A model generated the notes under the pieces. It made no database searches, had not been told where the DNA came from, and was given only the letters and a program-made list of their open reading frames with translations. This document shows, in pieces, positions 6,538 to 9,115 of a stretch of DNA of 9,115 nucleotides. This DNA is from Desulfuromonadaceae bacterium (GTDB lineage Bacteria > Desulfobacterota > Desulfuromonadia > Geobacterales > Pseudopelobacteraceae). The stretch's first letter is position 1. Each line of letters starts with the position of its first letter. Both the position numbers and the translations under genes were made by a program. The DNA is taken from positions 1-9,115 of the forward strand of contig JAQUCQ010000115.1 of the NCBI GenBank assembly GCA_028686145.1, written 5' to 3'.

Positions 6538-8100
6538 CTAAATATCCCAGTCAGATATTTTCATGGTGCCATTTTTAGCCAAGTTGACCTGCATCTTGAA
6601 AACCCTGTCAAGAAGCTGGGGTTCATGCCCCGCTTTTCTGGCCAAACAATCTTTTGTTGCCATGTCGAGGTATTCTTGGAGGATTGGCTTGTAATCGGGA
6701 TGGGCACACTTGTCGATAATGAGCTGGGCGCGGGTCTTTGGATCAAGACCGCGCAGGTCGGCAAGCCCCTGTTCAGTAACAAAAACATCCAGATCGTGTT
6801 CAGTATGGTCAACATGTGGCACATGCGGGACGACACAAGTGATACCCGTCGGGTCGGTCTTGGATGGTCGCGCCGATGGAGTATGCATAATGGAAAGGTA
6901 GGCGTTGCGCAGGAAGTCACCGGAACCACCGATGCCGTTGATCATCCGGGTACCGCCCACCAGGGTCGAATTGGCGTGGGCATAAATATCAAACTCAACC
7001 GGAGTGTTCATGGCGATGCAACCAAGCCGCCGGATCGGTTCAGGATGATTGGCGATCGAGAGGGGACGCATGATCACCTTGCTGCTGTACTTGTCCCAGT
7101 CGCCATAGAAACGTTTGAACCCTTCCACGGAGAAGGAGAGCGAAACCGTGGATGCAAAGTCGAGTTTTCCGGAATCAAGGAAATCAAGCATTGTGTCCTG
7201 CAGTACCTCGGTCCAGACATTCAGGCCGCTGAAGGGGCCGTTTGCCAAGCCGCCAATAACCGCGTTGGCGATAGAACCGACGCCGGACTGGAGCGGCAGC
7301 AGGTTCTTAGGTAACCGGCCGTTTTTAACTTCAAACTGGAAAAAATCGATAATGTTACTGGCAATGGCTTCGGAGGTGTCATCCTGTTCGCTGAAGGAAC
7401 GTCCATTATCTGGCATCTTTGATTCAATAATTGCTATTATTTTATCGGTATCGATCTGGACGTAGGGCGATCCGGCACGATCATCAACGCGACTGATGAG
7501 GTATGGCTTGCGATTTGGTGGGTTAATCGGTTCGATAATATCGTGAAGCCCTTCAAAATTAGGAAGGGACGTGTTCAGTTCGATGATAATCTTGTCGGCA
7601 ATCTGCACTATTTCCGGAACTGCGCCACAGGAGGCGGTCAGCACCAGTCCGCCGTTCTCTGTAATGGCGGAACATTCGATGATGGCAATGTCAAGCCGGC
7701 CGCCATTGTCTTTGGTATAAAATCCGTAGCCCAGGTCCTGCGCGAACATGGAGAGATGGCGGTCACCCATCCGGATACGCCCTTCATTGATGCCGGCCTG
7801 GATGTTCTTGCCGGTCTGGTACGGCCAGCGTCGGTCGATCATATCAAGCGAGGCCCAGCGGTCTTCGGTCTCGACACCAACAGAAGCACCGATAAAGAGA
7901 TTGAATTTCAATTTACCCTGCAGATTATTTTTCTCCACATAGTCTGCTAAAGCAGTAGGAACAACCTTGGGATAGCCGGCAGGGGTGAAGCCTGACCAGC
8001 CAAGATTCATCCCGCTTTTGAACAGAGGGATGACATCTTCGACTTTCTTGATTTTAGCGTGGAGACTGGTTCTTCTGATTCTTTCGTGTAGTTTCGACAT
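6538..8100 (-). CDS. acetyl-CoA hydrolase/transferase family enzyme, probable succinyl-CoA:acetate CoA-transferase (Cat1/AarC/Ato type)
   Basis: The 520-residue length and sequence fit the class I Cat1/AarC family, cytosolic enzymes that move CoA between acyl groups through a glutamyl-CoA intermediate. The catalytic glutamate should be E298 in NVWTEVLQD (294-302), matching the active-site Glu of AarC. The glycine-rich loop INGIGGSGDF lies at 387-396, and PHVDHTEHDLDVFVTEQG (428-445) is a further family stretch. In Geobacter-like bacteria such enzymes convert succinyl-CoA plus acetate to succinate plus acetyl-CoA, replacing succinyl-CoA synthetase in the TCA cycle while activating acetate. Substrate choice cannot be read from sequence alone, and acetate with propionyl- or butyryl-CoA remains possible. 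The start at 8100 has AAGGAAGG 8 nt upstream. A divergent TetR gene and an operator-like repeat on its promoter suggest dedicated repression. The gene is intact and ends in a strong terminator. Confidence 0.92.
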   Translation of the reverse strand: MSKLHERIRRTSLHAKIKKVEDVIPLFKSGMNLGWSGFTPAGYPKVVPTALADYVEKNNLQGKLKFNLFIGASVGVETEDRWASLDMIDRRWPYQTGKNIQAGINEGRIRMGDRHLSMFAQDLGYGFYTKDNGGRLDIAIIECSAITENGGLVLTASCGAVPEIVQIADKIIIELNTSLPNFEGLHDIIEPINPPNRKPYLISRVDDRAGSPYVQIDTDKIIAIIESKMPDNGRSFSEQDDTSEAIASNIIDFFQFEVKNGRLPKNLLPLQSGVGSIANAVIGGLANGPFSGLNVWTEVLQDTMLDFLDSGKLDFASTVSLSFSVEGFKRFYGDWDKYSSKVIMRPLSIANHPEPIRRLGCIAMNTPVEFDIYAHANSTLVGGTRMINGIGGSGDFLRNAYLSIMHTPSARPSKTDPTGITCVVPHVPHVDHTEHDLDVFVTEQGLADLRGLDPKTRAQLIIDKCAHPDYKPILQEYLDMATKDCLARKAGHEPQLLDRVFKMQVNLAKNGTMKISDWDI

Positions 8101-8153
8101 GTAATTACCCTTCCTTTTTCTATTATGTTGGACCGGCTTTGCCTCAGAGAGAC

Positions 8154-8182
8154 ATGATATCCTAAATCGAACGTTCGTTCAA
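8154..8182 (-). promoter_or_regulatory. candidate promoter for the CoA-transferase gene
   Basis: On the minus strand TTGAAC (8182-8177) and TATCAT (8159-8154, 5 of 6 matches) are separated by exactly 17 bp. Transcription would start near 8147, giving a leader of about 46 nt. The GAAC/GTTC inverted repeat covers the -35 box and the adjacent spacer. Confidence 0.6.
8168..8180. promoter_or_regulatory. putative TetR-family operator between the divergent genes
   Basis: The plus strand carries CGAACGTTCG (8168-8177), a perfect 10-bp palindrome, followed by another GTTC, so GAAC-N4-GTTC half-sites also exist (8169-8180). The site lies in the tetR/transferase intergenic region on the transferase -35 box, about 110 bp upstream of the tetR start. 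Such positioning is typical of TetR-family repressors that control a divergent neighbour. Binding by the adjacent regulator is inferred. Confidence 0.55.
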
Positions 8183-8221
8183 ATTCATATATCATTACCT
8201 GGTCACGGATGCAAATTTTTA

Positions 8222-8251
8222 TTGTATACAGTTTCAAAAGTGGATTTTAAT
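8222..8251 (+). promoter_or_regulatory. weak candidate promoter for the tetR gene
   Basis: TTGTAT (8222-8227) and TTTAAT (8246-8251, 5 of 6 to the -10 consensus) are 18 bp apart, 41 bp before the tetR ATG. The -35 box is poor, consistent with low expression of a regulator. The call is tentative because the region is AT-rich. Confidence 0.35.
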
Positions 8252-8292
8252 TCGCTAGATATTTAAACGGCTAGTATGTTAATAAAATTGGC

Positions 8293-8883
8293 ATGGATAA
8301 AGGTGATTCAAAAAGCAAATTAATTTCTACTGCGACCCGTTTATTTGCCGAGCGCGGTTTATATGGCGTAAGCGTCAGAGAACTGGCCAAAGCTGCTGGC
8401 GTAAGTATCTCGATGGTTTCTTATTATTTTGGCGGAAAGGAAGGGCTCTATTCTTCCGTACTTCAAGAGCAGTTTTCCAGTTTCAGCCATATCGAAGAAA
8501 TTAATAGGGTAGAGACGGAAACTCTGAAAAAAATTGAATCATATATCCGATGGATAATTGTGAGATATCGAAACAATCCCTATTTACTCAGGTTTTATAC
8601 CAGCGAGCTCACCAACCCCACTCAATTTTTCTCCTTGATTGTCCAACCGGCAATAGGAAAGGTCATTCAGGTTCTTGTTCAAATTATTGAAGAGGGCATT
8701 TCTAATAATATATTCAGAAAGGATTTGAATCCGGTAGATACCGTACTGGCAATGGCCGGCATGGTTAATTATTACATCCTGAGCACGTTGGTCACGCAAG
8801 AACTCATCAACCACTCACCTGAACGCGACGAAGTGCTAATCCGGCATTACATGGATATTTTCACCAAAGGCATTCTGCGCTAA
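8293..8883 (+). CDS. TetR/AcrR family transcriptional regulator
   Basis: This is a 196-residue DNA-binding regulator. The N-terminal TetR helix-turn-helix domain spans about 8-55: ATRLFAERGLYGVSVRELAKAAG... with the recognition helix around SISMVSYYFGGKEGLY (38-53). The helical C-terminal part (60-196) is the ligand and dimer domain; its arrangement around FYTSELTNP (101-109) recalls CecR/YbiH-type TetR proteins, but the ligand is unknown. It is divergent from the CoA-transferase gene and probably controls it through the inverted repeat at 8168-8180; an acyl-CoA or organic acid would be a sensible effector, which is inference. The start at 8293 lacks a recognisable ribosome-binding site (AATAAAATTGGC upstream), which suggests low translation. 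Parts of the gene are more AT-rich than the neighbours, about 32% GC in 8521-8580. A bidirectional terminator follows 20 bp after the stop. Confidence 0.9.
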   Translation: MDKGDSKSKLISTATRLFAERGLYGVSVRELAKAAGVSISMVSYYFGGKEGLYSSVLQEQFSSFSHIEEINRVETETLKKIESYIRWIIVRYRNNPYLLRFYTSELTNPTQFFSLIVQPAIGKVIQVLVQIIEEGISNNIFRKDLNPVDTVLAMAGMVNYYILSTLVTQELINHSPERDEVLIRHYMDIFTKGILR

Positions 8884-8902
8884 AGAGCAGCACATACCAT
8901 AT

Positions 8903-8939
8903 AAGAAAAGGCGAGGGAACCAGTCCCCCGCCTTTTCTT
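8903..8939. terminator. bidirectional terminator between tetR and the ompW-like gene
   Basis: AAGAAAAGGCG (8903-8913) pairs with CGCCTTTTCTT (8929-8939) for 11 bp; one A-C mismatch and a GGG/CCC pairing extend the stem to a 7-nt loop. The A-rich and T-rich ends let it work for both convergent genes, 20 bp from the stop of tetR and 20 bp from that of the OmpW-like gene. Confidence 0.88.
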
Positions 8940-8959
8940 GTTTATCCTGAGAGCTTTTG

Positions 8960-9115
8960 TTAGAAGCGGTACCCAACGCCGATTCCGAAAAGGTTCGGAT
9001 TGAGATCCAATTTATACTTTGTACCGGCGATCTTAACTTTTGTGTCGGCATTGACATATTTGTAGTCAACGTTGAAATAGAGATTGTCTTTGATCTTGAC
9101 GTCCACGCCGGCTTG
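8960..9115 (-). CDS. OmpW family outer-membrane beta-barrel protein, C-terminal fragment
   Basis: Only the last 51 codons lie in the window; the frame is open at the right edge. The alternating pattern of the last strands, DNLYFNVDYKYVNADTKVKI, and the ending FGIGVGYRF with a terminal phenylalanine are typical of outer-membrane barrels recognised by the BAM machinery. The order NLY-N-D-KYV-DT-G...-N/DP-GIGVGYRF matches OmpW-family C-termini. OmpW proteins form small eight-stranded barrels with a hydrophobic channel. Nothing can be said of its promoter or signal peptide because they lie outside the window. Confidence 0.78.
   Translation of the reverse strand, partial: QAGVDVKIKDNLYFNVDYKYVNADTKVKIAGTKYKLDLNPNLFGIGVGYRF

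Noticed and set aside
6625..7314. Plus-strand open frame of 229 codons inside the CoA-transferase gene
   Set aside because: It is antisense to an intact enzyme gene and has no domain-like pattern; long shadows are common opposite conserved genes with regular codon use.

Overview
The window looks like part of the chromosome of an anaerobic, respiring deltaproteobacterium of the Geobacter/Desulfuromonadales type. The clues are a Rieske/cytochrome b pair followed by a multihaem c-type cytochrome, a Cat1/AarC-type acetate CoA-transferase with its own TetR regulator, and an OmpW-like porin, at a GC content of roughly 50% by eye. The genus is inferred from gene content, not from a marker gene. All genes except the TetR regulator lie on the minus strand, so the map reads best from right to left. 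I saw no insertion sequence, CRISPR array, tRNA or rRNA.

Right edge (8884-9115): the last 51 codons of an OmpW-family outer-membrane barrel protein enter from the right. They are separated from the convergent tetR gene by a symmetric bidirectional terminator.

Acetate/CoA module (6471-8883): a TetR regulator (+) and a 520-residue acetyl-CoA hydrolase/transferase family enzyme (-) are divergent. The 192-bp region between them holds a GAAC-N4-GTTC operator-like site on the -35 element of a good candidate promoter for the transferase. A strong GC-rich hairpin with T-runs on both sides ends the transferase gene.

Respiratory module (3883-6308): three tightly packed genes encode a Tat-exported Rieske protein, a b6/subunit-IV-fused cytochrome b and a membrane-anchored pentahaem cytochrome c. 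Together they would form a quinol:cytochrome c oxidoreductase. The start of the cytochrome b gene is odd: the only good ribosome-binding site serves an ATG in the wrong frame, which an A7 run would correct if it were one base longer.

Manganese/metal module (1-3818): a TerC-family (YgdQ-like) membrane protein is preceded by a leader with a yybP-ykoY (Mn2+) riboswitch and an overlapping intrinsic terminator. A very large UPF0182 membrane protein follows 72 bp downstream with no clear terminator between, so it is probably co-transcribed and under the same riboswitch. The UPF0182 gene runs off the left edge and lacks only its extreme C-terminus.

In function, the transferase would move CoA between acetate and succinyl-CoA, feeding acetate into the TCA cycle. 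The bc-type complex would pass quinol electrons to periplasmic c-type cytochromes. The metal module would respond to excess Mn2+.
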